Shown here: positions 55,624-64,000 of the stretch, piece by piece | How the letters are laid out: each line of letters opens with the position of its first letter | How positions within the stretch are numbered: the first letter of the stretch is position 1 | Origin: Legionella worsleiensis | Lineage (GTDB): Bacteria > Pseudomonadota > Gammaproteobacteria > Legionellales > Legionellaceae | Direction of reading: 5' to 3' | Length of the DNA stretch: 64,000 nucleotides | Assembly: GCF_001467535.1 (NCBI RefSeq) | Contig: NZ_LNZC01000027.1 | Location: 294,948 to 358,947 of the forward strand | Program-made: the position numbers and the translations under genes | The notes under the pieces: model-generated | The model's database searches: none | What the model saw: only the letters and a program-made list of their open reading frames with translations | Told to the model about the DNA's origin: nothing

Positions 55624-57714
55624 TTATTTTGGTCCTTTTACACTTTTTTCAGCAGCTTCAATTAGCGATTGCAACCCTTCTTTCACAGGCTTGAATGCCT
55701 TGGATGATACTGTTTCTGGCGTTGAGAAAAAAGTGCCAACATACCCCTTTTTTGTCGTAGCTTGAACCGCTAATGCAGGGACTACAAGTAATGCCGCAAT
55801 AATACCCGCTAAACCCTTTAAAACAGCCGCAAGACCGCTGAAGATTGGATTGCTGCGGTGTTTTTTTAACTCTTTGTCAAGGGGGTTTATACTGTTTTCG
55901 AATGCCTGATAAAACGCATTAAATGTTTCTTGATTTGGGGTCGCAAAAAATTGAGAACCCGCACGGTTTATATTGTTTAATGCAGATGAAGCCAAAGTAG
56001 AAACAGGTCCATATCGATATGAATTCTTACCTGCTTGAAGAGTTAACCTATTATTAATTCTGACAAACTCTTTAATTAAGTCTTCAAATTCCTTCTTCTT
56101 TTTTAAACAAATGTCTTGGTATCCATCTAAAATATTTATCTCTTGTTTGCCTTTATCATTGGTTGGATCTAACGTTGATTCAGAACATACTGAGTCTGCT
56201 GATATTTTTTGTTCTGGAAGAGCTTGTGATAGAATTTGCTCATGCTGTTTTTGCGAAGATGAGACTTTAGGTTCTACATTGGTCTGTACGTACTTAATTT
56301 GCCCCATGGTACTGCCAGTAATTGCTTGTGCCAGGGGCTTTTCATGTTGTTTTGAGGATGATGGAACCGAAAGTTGTTTACCTGCTTCAAGCATAATTGC
56401 CATGGCGCCAATAAATCCCATAACTTCTTCTGGTTTTAGCCCCGCCCTACGTTCAGTAGAGTGTGACGTCAAGTAGCTCATTTCTTCGGATCTGACTGGT
56501 TTATTCATTATATGAGAGAGAACCATTGGATCGGCAGCATTTTGAATGACAAGTCCAGTCATGTATTCAAGGCTTTGAGTTGCTGAGACAGTATTCATAT
56601 CAAATTCATTAAATTGCAATAGAGCCCCAACTTCTGTTGGTGATGTTAGTGACATAACCAAACCTGAATCTGCATCTACGTCTTGTTTGTACAATTGAAA
56701 GAAAAGGGTGTCAAGGGTAGTCTGAGTGGCGTTAATAAACTTACCAATTTCTATATGGAAACTACCTACACTCCCTTCACCATTATCATATACAATGGAC
56801 AAGTGTGTTTTTTCACCTTTAATCAGAGCAGTAACATCCTTCTCCATTGCTTTGATCAGTTGCCCCAGGACTCCTGGTTTATCAGATTTTGACTTAGCCA
56901 ACGCCTGCATCATCACTTGAACTAATTGAGTTTGATCAGTCACAGGAAGATCAGCCACTACAAGCATTCCTGTATCAGTTTTATCTGTAATTGTTTTCAT
57001 TGACGGCAGATTTGTAAGCTCAGCGAGTTCTTGCTTGTTTGCAGTTCCCAATATACCAATCAGCAAATCATTCACAGTCATTCTCGAAATCTTTTGTACT
57101 GTTTTCCTAACCGTTTGTTCAATTACATTTCGAGCCTGTCTGTCTTGTGCATCAATCTGTTCCTTGTGGAGATTGACTCTTTGGGCTATAGATGTCATAT
57201 CTGCCGTATGTTGAATACGCTCAGCATCAGGTAAAGAATCAATAATCTGTCTTAGCTTTGCTGAGAGCAATTTATAACGATTAAACAGATCGCCAAAGGT
57301 TGTAGTATTCGCTGTGAGCACATTTTGTGCTGCATCACGCAGGTCTATAACAGCGGATTCGAGTTGTTCTCTTGCAGACTCTTCTTTGATTTTTAGAGCC
57401 TGAACTGCTTCTTGATGTTTTAGATTGGCTTTTGCTTTTTCATTTTCCATAAGTCGTATTTTGGTGTTTAAAGCTTTGCGATCATTTTTTGGATAAGTTT
57501 CCCTCGTTTTTTTTAATTCTCGTTGCTGATTAGAATTCAAAGTGTAGAGATCAAACTCGGACAGTAATTCAGTAAACTGATTCGTCAGAGCATGAAGCTT
57601 TTCAACATTATTAATACTTATAACATTTTTTTCTCTATAAATTGCTGAGATAACGTGTTGCAGTTCATCTATTTTCTTAATGAATAGTTCAGTACTTAAT
57701 GTCGATTTGGGCAT
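55624..57714 (-). CDS. Coiled-coil protein with C-terminal hydrophobic module, LegC6-type effector
   Basis: 696 residues. A long helical N-terminal half (heptad-rich around KAKANLKHQEAVQALKIKEE and LESAVIDLRDAAQNVL), a middle region, and a C-terminal module with KKHRSNPIFSGLAAVLKGLA, two hydrophobic helices (IIAALLVVPALAVQA) and GYVGTFFSTPE. It sits between the GIY-YIG element and the rplI operon. From memory, L. pneumophila LegC6 (lpg1588) is a coiled-coil Dot/Icm substrate next to this ribosomal operon. That identity is likely but unproved here. No signal peptide. Confidence 0.6.
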   Translation of the reverse strand: MPKSTLSTELFIKKIDELQHVISAIYREKNVISINNVEKLHALTNQFTELLSEFDLYTLNSNQQRELKKTRETYPKNDRKALNTKIRLMENEKAKANLKHQEAVQALKIKEESAREQLESAVIDLRDAAQNVLTANTTTFGDLFNRYKLLSAKLRQIIDSLPDAERIQHTADMTSIAQRVNLHKEQIDAQDRQARNVIEQTVRKTVQKISRMTVNDLLIGILGTANKQELAELTNLPSMKTITDKTDTGMLVVADLPVTDQTQLVQVMMQALAKSKSDKPGVLGQLIKAMEKDVTALIKGEKTHLSIVYDNGEGSVGSFHIEIGKFINATQTTLDTLFFQLYKQDVDADSGLVMSLTSPTEVGALLQFNEFDMNTVSATQSLEYMTGLVIQNAADPMVLSHIMNKPVRSEEMSYLTSHSTERRAGLKPEEVMGFIGAMAIMLEAGKQLSVPSSSKQHEKPLAQAITGSTMGQIKYVQTNVEPKVSSSQKQHEQILSQALPEQKISADSVCSESTLDPTNDKGKQEINILDGYQDICLKKKKEFEDLIKEFVRINNRLTLQAGKNSYRYGPVSTLASSALNNINRAGSQFFATPNQETFNAFYQAFENSINPLDKELKKHRSNPIFSGLAAVLKGLAGIIAALLVVPALAVQATTKKGYVGTFFSTPETVSSKAFKPVKEGLQSLIEAAEKSVKGPK

Positions 57715-57960
57715 TTTTATTGTTCCATCTGATTAATGACCTAATTATAGACACATTTATCTATAAAGTCACACCTTATGGGCGTTGACTAATCGTATCC
57801 CAAAATACTTGTAACTTTCCACGTCATCCTGAATCCGAGCGCAGCGAGCGAGGGTGGAGGATCTCCTGTTAGGTGAAACAATTTTTAAAGAATCGATTGA
57901 TACAAATAATTCCCCCTCTGGCTTCAATGCATGCATCAAATCATGCTTCTTTTCTTTTTT

Positions 57961-58293
57961 TTAAATAATGATGAAAACACAATATGGGTTGGATTAGAGA
58001 AAAATTTAAGGCGCAACGTATAAAAAACCTTGATTTCGCTTACGCTGCATCAAGGCTTGTATCTTTAATGTGTAAGCAAAAAACTTGTAGCCTTGATGCA
58101 GCGTTAGCGAAATCAAGGAATTACTCTCCAAATCCACACATAGGCTCAAGCACCGAGTTAGCCGAATTTCTGGTTGTTTTTTTTCTGTTCTTAAATAATG
58201 TTGAAAATACAATACGGGTTGGATTAGAAAATAATTTAATGCGCAACATATAATAAAACCTTGATTTCGCTAGCGCTGCATCAAGGCTACAAG
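57961..58293. repeat. Nested direct and inverted repeat block
   Basis: Two direct copies of about 98 bp (57961-58057 and 58191-58288) share TTAAATAATG, GGGTTGGATTAGA, GCGCAAC and CCTTGATTTCGCT..CGCTGCATCAAGG. Between them, 58084-58118 is the inverse of the end of the unit, so the first copy and this insert form a 30-bp stem over a 31-base loop. A dispersed-repeat-like block (GTCATCCTGAATCCG) lies just upstream near 57830. No coding content. This fills most of the 637-bp gap between the LegC6-like gene and rplI. Confidence 0.7.
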
Positions 58294-58301
58294 TTTTTGG
58301 T

Positions 58302-58333
58302 AAAGTGCTGAACACTAGAGTATTCAGCACTTT
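58302..58333 (-). terminator. Terminator hairpin of the rplI operon
   Basis: AAAGTGCTGAA (58302-58312) and TTCAGCACTTT (58323-58333) form a perfect 11-bp stem with a 10-base loop, 19 bases after the rplI stop on the minus strand. Confidence 0.65.
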
Positions 58334-58351
58334 AATTCGAATTGTGTGTAA

Positions 58352-58801
58352 TTACTTGGCGGGAATAATCTCAACTTGCAGATTAGCGATTACATCACTA
58401 TGGACATGGACTTCGACTACATAGTTTCCAATAGAATGTAGTGGGCCTTCTGGCATAACAATTTCACGCTTACTGATTTCAACAGCTTTCTCAACCAAAG
58501 CATCTTTGATTTCGTTAACGCCAACTGAACCGTAAAGTTTACCCTCATCACTCGCCATAGCACTAATGACTAGAGTGATGTCGTTTAATTTAGCAGCACG
58601 TTGTTCTGCAGAAGCCAAAGCTTGTTGCGCTTTTTTCTCAAGCTCAGCACGTCTTTGTTCAAACAACTCAATGCTTTTGCTTGTAGCAAAAACTGCTTTA
58701 TTTTGTGGAATCAGGTAGTTACGACCATAACCTGACCTTACATTTACCTTATCACCCAGATTACCCAGGTTACGAACTTTTTCTAATAAGATTACTTCCA
58801 T
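58352..58801 (-). CDS. rplI: 50S ribosomal protein L9
   Basis: 149 residues. The N-terminal domain starts [19 protein letters not shown] with [20 protein letters not shown], followed by the long connecting helix and the C-terminal domain ([10 protein letters not shown]). Last gene of rpsF-rpsR-membrane protein-rplI. Confidence 0.97.
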   Translation of the reverse strand: MEVILLEKVRNLGNLGDKVNVRSGYGRNYLIPQNKAVFATSKSIELFEQRRAELEKKAQQALASAEQRAAKLNDITLVISAMASDEGKLYGSVGVNEIKDALVEKAVEISKREIVMPEGPLHSIGNYVVEVHVHSDVIANLQVEIIPAK

Positions 58802-58813
58802 CTTAAAAACCCC

Positions 58814-59725
58814 TTAAGTTGATTCTCTCACCCTTGCCGGGAGATATAATCTAAAATTAAATAAACTGTCCAATGCGCCAAAAACAACATAGGCAAATAA
58901 AACAAAAGCCGGTTTAAGTAGTATTATCAAAGCCAATAATAGTACAACCCTAAACTGTCGTTTGCGCGCAAAAGTAAAATATGCCAAGGAAAAACCTGAT
59001 AAAAGGAAATAACCTAAAATGAGGGGGAGTAAGTTTAACGCACAGGCCACTTCATAATATGATGCGACAGATATGGCAATCAGGCTTAAAAATGCGAGAC
59101 GACCACTGCGAAACTCAAGAACTTCTTTATGAAATCCCTCGGGCATAAACAATTTAGATTGAATCGAGCGTGCAAATATCAAGGAGATTACAGCAGAGCA
59201 AATCACACTTAAAATTTGTAAGCCAAAAAATAACTGAGCCAAAACAAACGCATTCATACCGTCCATGCTGTTATTCACCAGTTGATTGTACTCCTGAAAT
59301 TGCGCCAAAAGGTTTTTGAATTGCTCAAATTGACCAATAACAAAATCAGGAACCATCAGCTGAATGCAGAAAAAACCAATAAAAGCCTGAATAAAAAACA
59401 TTCCGAAAGCTGCTTGCCAGCTGGTAGCCTGACGCAGCGCCAGTGCAGCAGCAAAACAGGGAATATAAGTTATCAGAGTATTGATCAATGCGCTATCAAC
59501 AGGAACCAACATCAATAGTGGTACTGAATGAATTACAAGCGCCGGTAGCATCACTTCGAATCCAGCCTTAGCTCCTTTTCTTAACGTAACCAGAGCAACC
59601 AAAGCTACGGAAAGCCAGGAGACAAAAGGCAAGACGGATAAAACAACAGCAAACAGAATCGCTTGCTGTTTGCTTTCCAGCACCAGTTTACATTGTCTCG
59701 TTATAAAATCGCCCGCACGCATCAT
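58814..59725 (-). CDS. DUF2232/YybS-like polytopic membrane protein
   Basis: 303 residues from the ATG at 59725, five bases after the rpsR stop. About eight TM helices, including VMLPALVIHSVPLLMLVPVD, FGMFFIQAFIGFFCIQLM and LNLLPLILGYFLLSGFSLAY. Proteins of this type (DUF2232) lie between rpsR and rplI in many gammaproteobacteria. Function unknown. Confidence 0.8.
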   Translation of the reverse strand: MMRAGDFITRQCKLVLESKQQAILFAVVLSVLPFVSWLSVALVALVTLRKGAKAGFEVMLPALVIHSVPLLMLVPVDSALINTLITYIPCFAAALALRQATSWQAAFGMFFIQAFIGFFCIQLMVPDFVIGQFEQFKNLLAQFQEYNQLVNNSMDGMNAFVLAQLFFGLQILSVICSAVISLIFARSIQSKLFMPEGFHKEVLEFRSGRLAFLSLIAISVASYYEVACALNLLPLILGYFLLSGFSLAYFTFARKRQFRVVLLLALIILLKPAFVLFAYVVFGALDSLFNFRLYLPARVREST

Positions 59726-59729
59726 TTTT

Positions 59730-59960
59730 TTATCTATGGCCGTCACAGTAAGGCAATAAACCGATAAAACGAGCATGTTTGATTGCTTTGGCTAGTTGTC
59801 TTTGAAAACGAGTCTGAGTGCCGGTGATTCTGCTAGGTACTATTTTACCTGTTTCAGAGATGTAATTTTTTAATAGATTAATATCTTTATAATCAATTTC
59901 ATTACCGCCTTCAGCACTGAAGCGGCACATTTTTTTTCTACGGAAATAAGCTGACATCAA
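59730..59960 (-). CDS. rpsR: 30S ribosomal protein S18
   Basis: 76 residues: [20 protein letters not shown] at the N-terminus, [20 protein letters not shown] and [14 protein letters not shown] at the end. The gene is 10 bases from rpsF. Confidence 0.96.
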   Translation of the reverse strand: MMSAYFRRKKMCRFSAEGGNEIDYKDINLLKNYISETGKIVPSRITGTQTRFQRQLAKAIKHARFIGLLPYCDGHR

Positions 59961-59970
59961 TGTTCTCCTC

Positions 59971-60309
59971 TTAAGCGGTTCTGGTTTCTTTTTCTTTCTT
60001 CATCAAGACGGATTCACTGGTAATCGCTTGCTTCTGAACAGTAATCAGATTTCTTAAAATAGCATCGTTAAATTTAAATGCGTTTTTAATTTCTTCCAGT
60101 GCTTCAAGATTACACTCAACGTTCATCAAAATATAATGAGCTTTGTGAACATCATTGATAGGATAAGCTAACTGGCGTCGACCTAAGTCTTCTTTACGAT
60201 GAATAAGGCCATTGTGCTTGCTTATGATCCCTTCATAGCGCTCAACCATTGCTGGTACTTGTTCGCTTTGATCGGGGTGCACAAGAAACATAATTTCGTA
60301 ATGTCTCAT
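59971..60309 (-). CDS. rpsF: 30S ribosomal protein S6
   Basis: 112 residues: [20 protein letters not shown] and [20 protein letters not shown] are the S6 signatures. First gene of the operon, with AGGAG upstream. S6 pairs with S18 in the 30S platform. Confidence 0.96.
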   Translation of the reverse strand: MRHYEIMFLVHPDQSEQVPAMVERYEGIISKHNGLIHRKEDLGRRQLAYPINDVHKAHYILMNVECNLEALEEIKNAFKFNDAILRNLITVQKQAITSESVLMKKEKETRTA

Positions 60310-60415
60310 GGTATCTCCTTGTGGATAAAGCCTTCTGATTCGGAAGTGACGCAGTAAGGCAAGGTTTTAAAAACGTGCAATTGTAACCGGTTTAAACACA
60401 AGTTACAAACACTAA

Positions 60416-60609
60416 TGATGCTGATCAGGGCAAACGCATCTAAATTATGAACATAAATCTCCACCCTTTTGCCTACGTCCTGCGCTTTATGCGCAGGATC
60501 CATGCGATCTTAGTGCAGGCAAAGATCTGGATTCTGCGCATAAAGCGCAGAACGCAGGAATCTTGGTCTTAGATAATACGTTTAGATGCGTTTACCCTGT
60601 GATGCTGAT
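60416..60609. mobile_element. MITE copy 2 (174 bp) with 10-bp target duplication
   Basis: The element spans 60426-60599, from CAGGGCAAACGCATCTAAA to TTTAGATGCGTTTACCCTG, 18 of 19 terminal positions matching. TGATGCTGAT is duplicated perfectly at 60416-60425 and 60600-60609. Same length as copy 1 at 25943-26116, about eight differences. It lies upstream of rpsF, so it may affect that operon's leader or promoter. Confidence 0.88.
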
Positions 60610-60888
60610 TCCAGGTAAAAACTGCATTCTTAGTTATTACCAAGAAGCGTTGACCTGTTGCGCTGCCATACAAAGAGTAAAACGAGGCTTAAAATGCCTC
60701 AAATGTTCTGCTAGTGTTTTTTTTAACACCACTTGGGCTCAATAATACCAAAAATGCAATTATTTATTTAATTTCAGTTTAATTTTTAGTGACAAACATA
60801 CCCCAATTAGGGTACCGTCCACATATCATTAAAACAAACAATTAGAGCCACATTTATTACCTAACTAATTATAAAATAACGAGGTTTT
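60610..60888. other. Intergenic stretch between MITE copy 2 and the CsrA paralogue
   Basis: Contains only a short hairpin (GAGGC at 60684-60688 with GCCTC at 60696-60700). No ORF or RNA gene that I can support. Confidence 0.35.
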
Positions 60889-60891
60889 TTG

Positions 60892-61089
60892 ATGGATATT
60901 ATATCTCTTCAGTTTGAAGAACCCCTTATCATAAACATTGGCGATACAGTTGTGAAAATTCTCGCATTTAAAACCCAGGAACACGGAAATATAAAGTTTG
61001 GGGTAGAGGCGCCAAGATCCATAAACGTGCATAGAGAAGAAATTTTTCATGCCATTAAACAAAAAGAACTCTTAAACATAACGGAATAA
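60892..61089 (+). CDS. CsrA paralogue with altered RNA-binding strand
   Basis: 65 residues from the ATG at 60892 (GAGG seven bases upstream). It aligns along its length with CsrA: GDTVVKIL with GDEVTVTVL, FGVEAPRSINVHREEIFHAI with IGVNAPKEVAVHREEIY. Residues 1-8 are MDIISLQF where CsrA has MLILTRRV, so Arg6 and Arg7 of the RNA-binding strand are lost while the VHREEI arginine is kept. It may bind other RNA or act as a CsrA partner. The next gene starts nine bases after its stop. Confidence 0.8.
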   Translation: MDIISLQFEEPLIINIGDTVVKILAFKTQEHGNIKFGVEAPRSINVHREEIFHAIKQKELLNITE

Positions 61090-61098
61090 CTTTGTCTC

Positions 61099-61995
61099 AT
61101 GCAAAATACTGTAACCCGTTATGTGATTTTGCTGGCATTTTTGATAGCTGGCCTATCTGTTTGTGCCTTGCTTGTAAACTCCTTTTTCTTTAAATTTCCT
61201 GGCAATAATTTTTTCCCGGAAGGCACTCCCCTTCTTGCCCTTATTCTCGGTATCAATTATGTCGGCTTGATTACATATTTTGGTAAAAATTCACCAATCA
61301 GTGACAGGGGTAAAGAGTTAATTTATTTTTATTTGATAATGTGTCTTATTGCGCTTGCCACAAACGCTGTGCAGCTTACCCCCTTCCCACCTATAGATAA
61401 ATACATCGTTGCGCTTGAATCCAGGCTTAATATTAATTTGGTATCAATGATGGAGTGGACTAATCAATATCAGTGGCTAAAATACATTCTAAATCTGATT
61501 TATGAGAACATTCATTATCAATTAAGTATTATACCTCTTGTGATTATTGTCAGCGGGAAATTTCAACTTATGAGAGAATATTATTTCTTGTTGCTTGTAA
61601 CAGCGATTGTTGGGTTTACATTTTATTATTTCTTTCCCACTACAGCACCAGCAAGTGTTCTATCCAGCTCATTGTTCTCACCCGAGCAAATTGCTACCGG
61701 GTATAAATTCAATCAAATCCATCATCACATTATCCCGACAACAAACGAGGGTGGATTAATCGCATTTCCGTCATTTCATACCGTATGGGCGATTTTTTGT
61801 GTTTATTTACTCAAAGATTGGGCTATCCCATGCTGTGTGTTGGCTATTATAAATACTTTATTAATTGTTTCTTGCGTGCTTTTAGGCTGGCATTATCTTC
61901 TTGATATTATTGGAGGCTTGATTTTAGCTGGATCAGGATTTTATTTATTGCATATACTAGATATTAGACCAGTTCATACACTTGGCAAATGTTAA
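61099..61995 (+). CDS. PAP2-superfamily lipid phosphatase or phosphotransferase, membrane
   Basis: 298 residues with about six TM helices. The active-site pair is FPSFHTVWAIF near 225 (motif 2) and GWHYLLDIIGG near 263 (motif 3, catalytic histidine then aspartate). The first basic motif of classical PAP2 (KxxxxxxRP) is not obvious, so this is nearer to the sphingomyelin/inositol-phosphorylceramide synthase branch. The active site would face the periplasm. Probably cotranscribed with the CsrA paralogue. Substrate unknown. Confidence 0.75.
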   Translation: MQNTVTRYVILLAFLIAGLSVCALLVNSFFFKFPGNNFFPEGTPLLALILGINYVGLITYFGKNSPISDRGKELIYFYLIMCLIALATNAVQLTPFPPIDKYIVALESRLNINLVSMMEWTNQYQWLKYILNLIYENIHYQLSIIPLVIIVSGKFQLMREYYFLLLVTAIVGFTFYYFFPTTAPASVLSSSLFSPEQIATGYKFNQIHHHIIPTTNEGGLIAFPSFHTVWAIFCVYLLKDWAIPCCVLAIINTLLIVSCVLLGWHYLLDIIGGLILAGSGFYLLHILDIRPVHTLGKC

Positions 61996-62042
61996 AAGGA
62001 CAAGATAAATTAACTTCTCGCCCTTTTGATGAACCCATGTCT

Positions 62043-62696
62043 TTAAAGTGCGGGTGCAAAAGATGGAGTCTCACCATTCATAACCAGATTCCAGACACCG
62101 TCTTTGGCATCAAGTAAGTCTAATGCCTGATTCGCTCCTCGAACTACTTTATGAGCCTGGGAGGGAAGCTTACTGTCCATATCGCTGTAATTAAACATTT
62201 TTTCATCAAAAAATGCATATCGTCCTGTTACCATTTTATGCCCCATGGAATAAAGACCAATTCCCAACAAACACAACAATAAATTTTTGAAAAAGGGTTT
62301 TAAGCTCAAATCCGACTCCTGGTAAGGCGTGAATTTATCCAGTATGCTCTGTACATCCAAACAGAAATTCAATGCAATGCGATTCAATTCGTCAGGACGA
62401 GTCTGACTTGTTACTTTTTGCAGGTATTCGTTTTTGATAATATTAATGTCCTTAAGCAAGCATATTCTGGCTTCTATTATTGAACATTCATCTCGTTCTA
62501 ATTTTAAGATTTCATCATCAATCAATTTCTCAATTTTAGACAAATGAGCATAAAACACTAAAACACGATTCGGACCTTCCACTGAAACCAGTTTACCGTT
62601 TACACTGATCTTTTTCTCCTTCACCTCGTCTGCTAATCTCTGAAAATCGTTACAATAGTTCGGTGTGTAGTTTTGATTGTAATAGGAATTGGGCAT
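62043..62696 (-). CDS. Unknown protein with C-terminal hydrophobic segment
   Basis: 217 residues from the ATG at 62696 (AAAGGA nine bases upstream; the frame extends to 62738 without a better site). N-terminal helical part, then one hydrophobic stretch PFFKNLLLCLLGIGLYSMGH followed by VTGRYAFFDE near residue 165, recalling the C-terminal module of the coiled-coil protein at 55624. No catalytic motif. Effector role is inference. Confidence 0.6.
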   Translation of the reverse strand: MPNSYYNQNYTPNYCNDFQRLADEVKEKKISVNGKLVSVEGPNRVLVFYAHLSKIEKLIDDEILKLERDECSIIEARICLLKDINIIKNEYLQKVTSQTRPDELNRIALNFCLDVQSILDKFTPYQESDLSLKPFFKNLLLCLLGIGLYSMGHKMVTGRYAFFDEKMFNYSDMDSKLPSQAHKVVRGANQALDLLDAKDGVWNLVMNGETPSFAPAL

Positions 62697-62784
62697 AATA
62701 ATATTTCCTTTGAGTTTAAATGTGATAAATTTTGCCACAAATACGATCCAAATACAAGCGCTTTGATTATTTTTTAATCAATAC

Positions 62785-63969
62785 TTATCCCGTCGATAAC
62801 CCATGAAAGGAATCCGGAACAAACCGTTCATTAGGCTGATAGTTTTTGCAAATAAGACCATAGCCTTCTGAATAGGTTACAGCATTTATTTCAACCTGCC
62901 TTTTATGTGATTTTTCAATGAGTTCTGCTTGAATTAACTCCGGGAGCGGACTAAACCGTTCCAGGGTTAAATCATCCTGTTGTTTAATAAATGCTAAAAT
63001 ATCCAAATCACTAAAGAACGTATTTTTCTTCCAGGCATGATAATAGCGTATTAAGCCGCTACAAAAACTATCAGTAAGGCAATCAGCCAAAGCGCTACAT
63101 CCTATAGTTCGTCCTTCATACATCAGAGAGCTAAACAAACGATGCGGATCGCTAAATTCAATATAATGATAAGTGCGCAAATCTTTAACAAGATTCCAGG
63201 CCTTTACACCGTTTTGCGTGATGATAGAAACCAGACCCTCTAAAATATCCTTAACTGTCAGAGTATGACGAGACTGGTTGTATTCAAAAGTCATATTGAT
63301 TTCACCGTGTTCAATAGCATAAATCAATATAACCCTTTGCAGCATATGAGATAATTTTCCGTGAAATAACCCCGTTCCATAACCACCCTCAAAAACATAA
63401 TCTCCTTGTTTAACCTGACTGTCTGCAATTTCATTTGGAACAAATCCAATCCACTGATATGCATACTCAGCCATGCCGTATTTTCTGAAAAGAGAGATCA
63501 ACAATTCCTGCAGCGCTTTATTTTTTTTCATGGGCTGATAATCAGCTTTAGGCACTGGATAATACAAATCTTCTATGAGTACAAAATCATATTCTTGGTT
63601 ATTTAGTAAAGGAAATGGTTGACCGTGAGCCTCGAAGTAATACCGGCACAGTTCATCATTAAGAAATTTTAAATAAGGAATACAACGAGCAGGCTGGATT
63701 AACAACTGATGAAATTGGGCAATAACAGTTTTAATTGCTTCGTTTTTTTGAGACGCAAAAAGGGCTTTTTCAGCACCCGATCTGCTGCCAAACAAACTAA
63801 AGTAACAATCTGTTAATCGTGGTTCTGCCGGCAGGTTATGCAAAGATAATGGTAGGTGTTTGTATTTGTGAGGACGCAGGACCTGGCAAATAGCGTCAAA
63901 ATCTGCCGCTTTTTCTGGAAATCGGAGCGCAGCGCCACGAGCTTGTGCCAATATATTGGTTACAGACAT
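62785..63969 (-). CDS. Unknown 394-residue protein at the right edge
   Basis: ATG at 63969; a TTG at 63996 in the same frame would add nine residues and neither has a strong Shine-Dalgarno, so the start is uncertain. No signal peptide or TM. Segments such as DYVFEGGYGTGLFHGKLSHM and YGMAEYAYQWIGFVPNEIAD are soluble-looking but match nothing I recognise. The stop is at 62785, and upstream sequence is outside the window. Confidence 0.6.
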   Translation of the reverse strand: MSVTNILAQARGAALRFPEKAADFDAICQVLRPHKYKHLPLSLHNLPAEPRLTDCYFSLFGSRSGAEKALFASQKNEAIKTVIAQFHQLLIQPARCIPYLKFLNDELCRYYFEAHGQPFPLLNNQEYDFVLIEDLYYPVPKADYQPMKKNKALQELLISLFRKYGMAEYAYQWIGFVPNEIADSQVKQGDYVFEGGYGTGLFHGKLSHMLQRVILIYAIEHGEINMTFEYNQSRHTLTVKDILEGLVSIITQNGVKAWNLVKDLRTYHYIEFSDPHRLFSSLMYEGRTIGCSALADCLTDSFCSGLIRYYHAWKKNTFFSDLDILAFIKQQDDLTLERFSPLPELIQAELIEKSHKRQVEINAVTYSEGYGLICKNYQPNERFVPDSFHGLSTG

Positions 63970-64000
63970 AAAGAGCCAAAATTGCGGTATATTCAAAAAT

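Noticed and set aside
60306-60503. Minus-strand open frame of 65 codons upstream of rpsF
   Set aside because: Most of it lies in MITE copy 2 and it has no family resemblance.

Overview
The window is AT-rich gammaproteobacterial chromosome that reads as Legionella, most likely L. pneumophila or a very close relative. The reasons are a VpdC-type patatin effector, a FimT with the C-terminal GRVR motif, a CpxRA pair, a LegC6-type coiled-coil protein, an EnhB-like periplasmic protein, a phosphatidylcholine synthase, a CsrA paralogue, and a large set of secretion-substrate-like proteins of no recognisable family. No tRNA, rRNA or CRISPR array was seen.

Layout. 1-7.3 kb is accessory: a repeat protein running off the left edge, a membrane-hairpin protein, a tandem pair of paralogous two-TM proteins, an exported protein that is a cut-down flagellar hook (FlgE) homologue, an HPt protein and a tail-anchored SET-domain protein. 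7.4-12.3 kb (minus) is trpS-scpA-scpB-rluB preceded by a YciO-like gene and a PHP phosphatase gene. 12.5-19.8 kb (plus) is ybeZ-ybeY-ybeX-cpxR-cpxA, a membrane protein, and a nucleoside-salvage operon (cytidine deaminase, purine nucleoside phosphorylase, deoC). 19.9-22.3 kb is a scar: a secreted DUF1566-type protein, a decayed outer-membrane beta-barrel gene and a serine-recombinase fragment.

22.5-31.9 kb carries a lipoprotein, ubiC-ubiA, an unknown acidic protein, fimT, a HolD-like gene, vpdC, pyrF and a sugar aminotransferase. 32-41.4 kb is lapA-lapB and the gyrA-serC-aroA-cmk-rpsA cluster. 41.8-52.3 kb is central metabolism: citrate synthase, glycerol kinase, cytochrome b561, the 180-kDa NAD-glutamate dehydrogenase, an L,D-transpeptidase and a succinate-semialdehyde dehydrogenase. 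52.6-55 kb is pcs with three envelope or redox genes. 55.1-58.3 kb holds a decayed GIY-YIG element between 60-bp inverted repeats, the LegC6-like gene and a nested repeat block. 58.3-60.3 kb is the rpsF-rpsR-rplI operon with a membrane-protein gene inside it. 60.4-64 kb holds a MITE, a CsrA paralogue beside a PAP2-type lipid enzyme, and two unknown proteins.

The main discoveries are: (i) a Sec-exported FlgE-like protein that lost both terminal assembly helices and has exactly two cysteines, one near each end; (ii) a 174-bp MITE in two copies, each with 19-bp terminal inverted repeats and a perfect 10-bp target duplication; (iii) a GIY-YIG pseudogene between 60-bp inverted repeats; (iv) a SET-domain protein with a C-terminal membrane anchor; (v) a CsrA paralogue without the beta-1 arginines. 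Many starts were moved from the longest open frame on the basis of ribosome binding sites, paralogue alignment or family N-termini. Locus numbers quoted from memory are marked as such.
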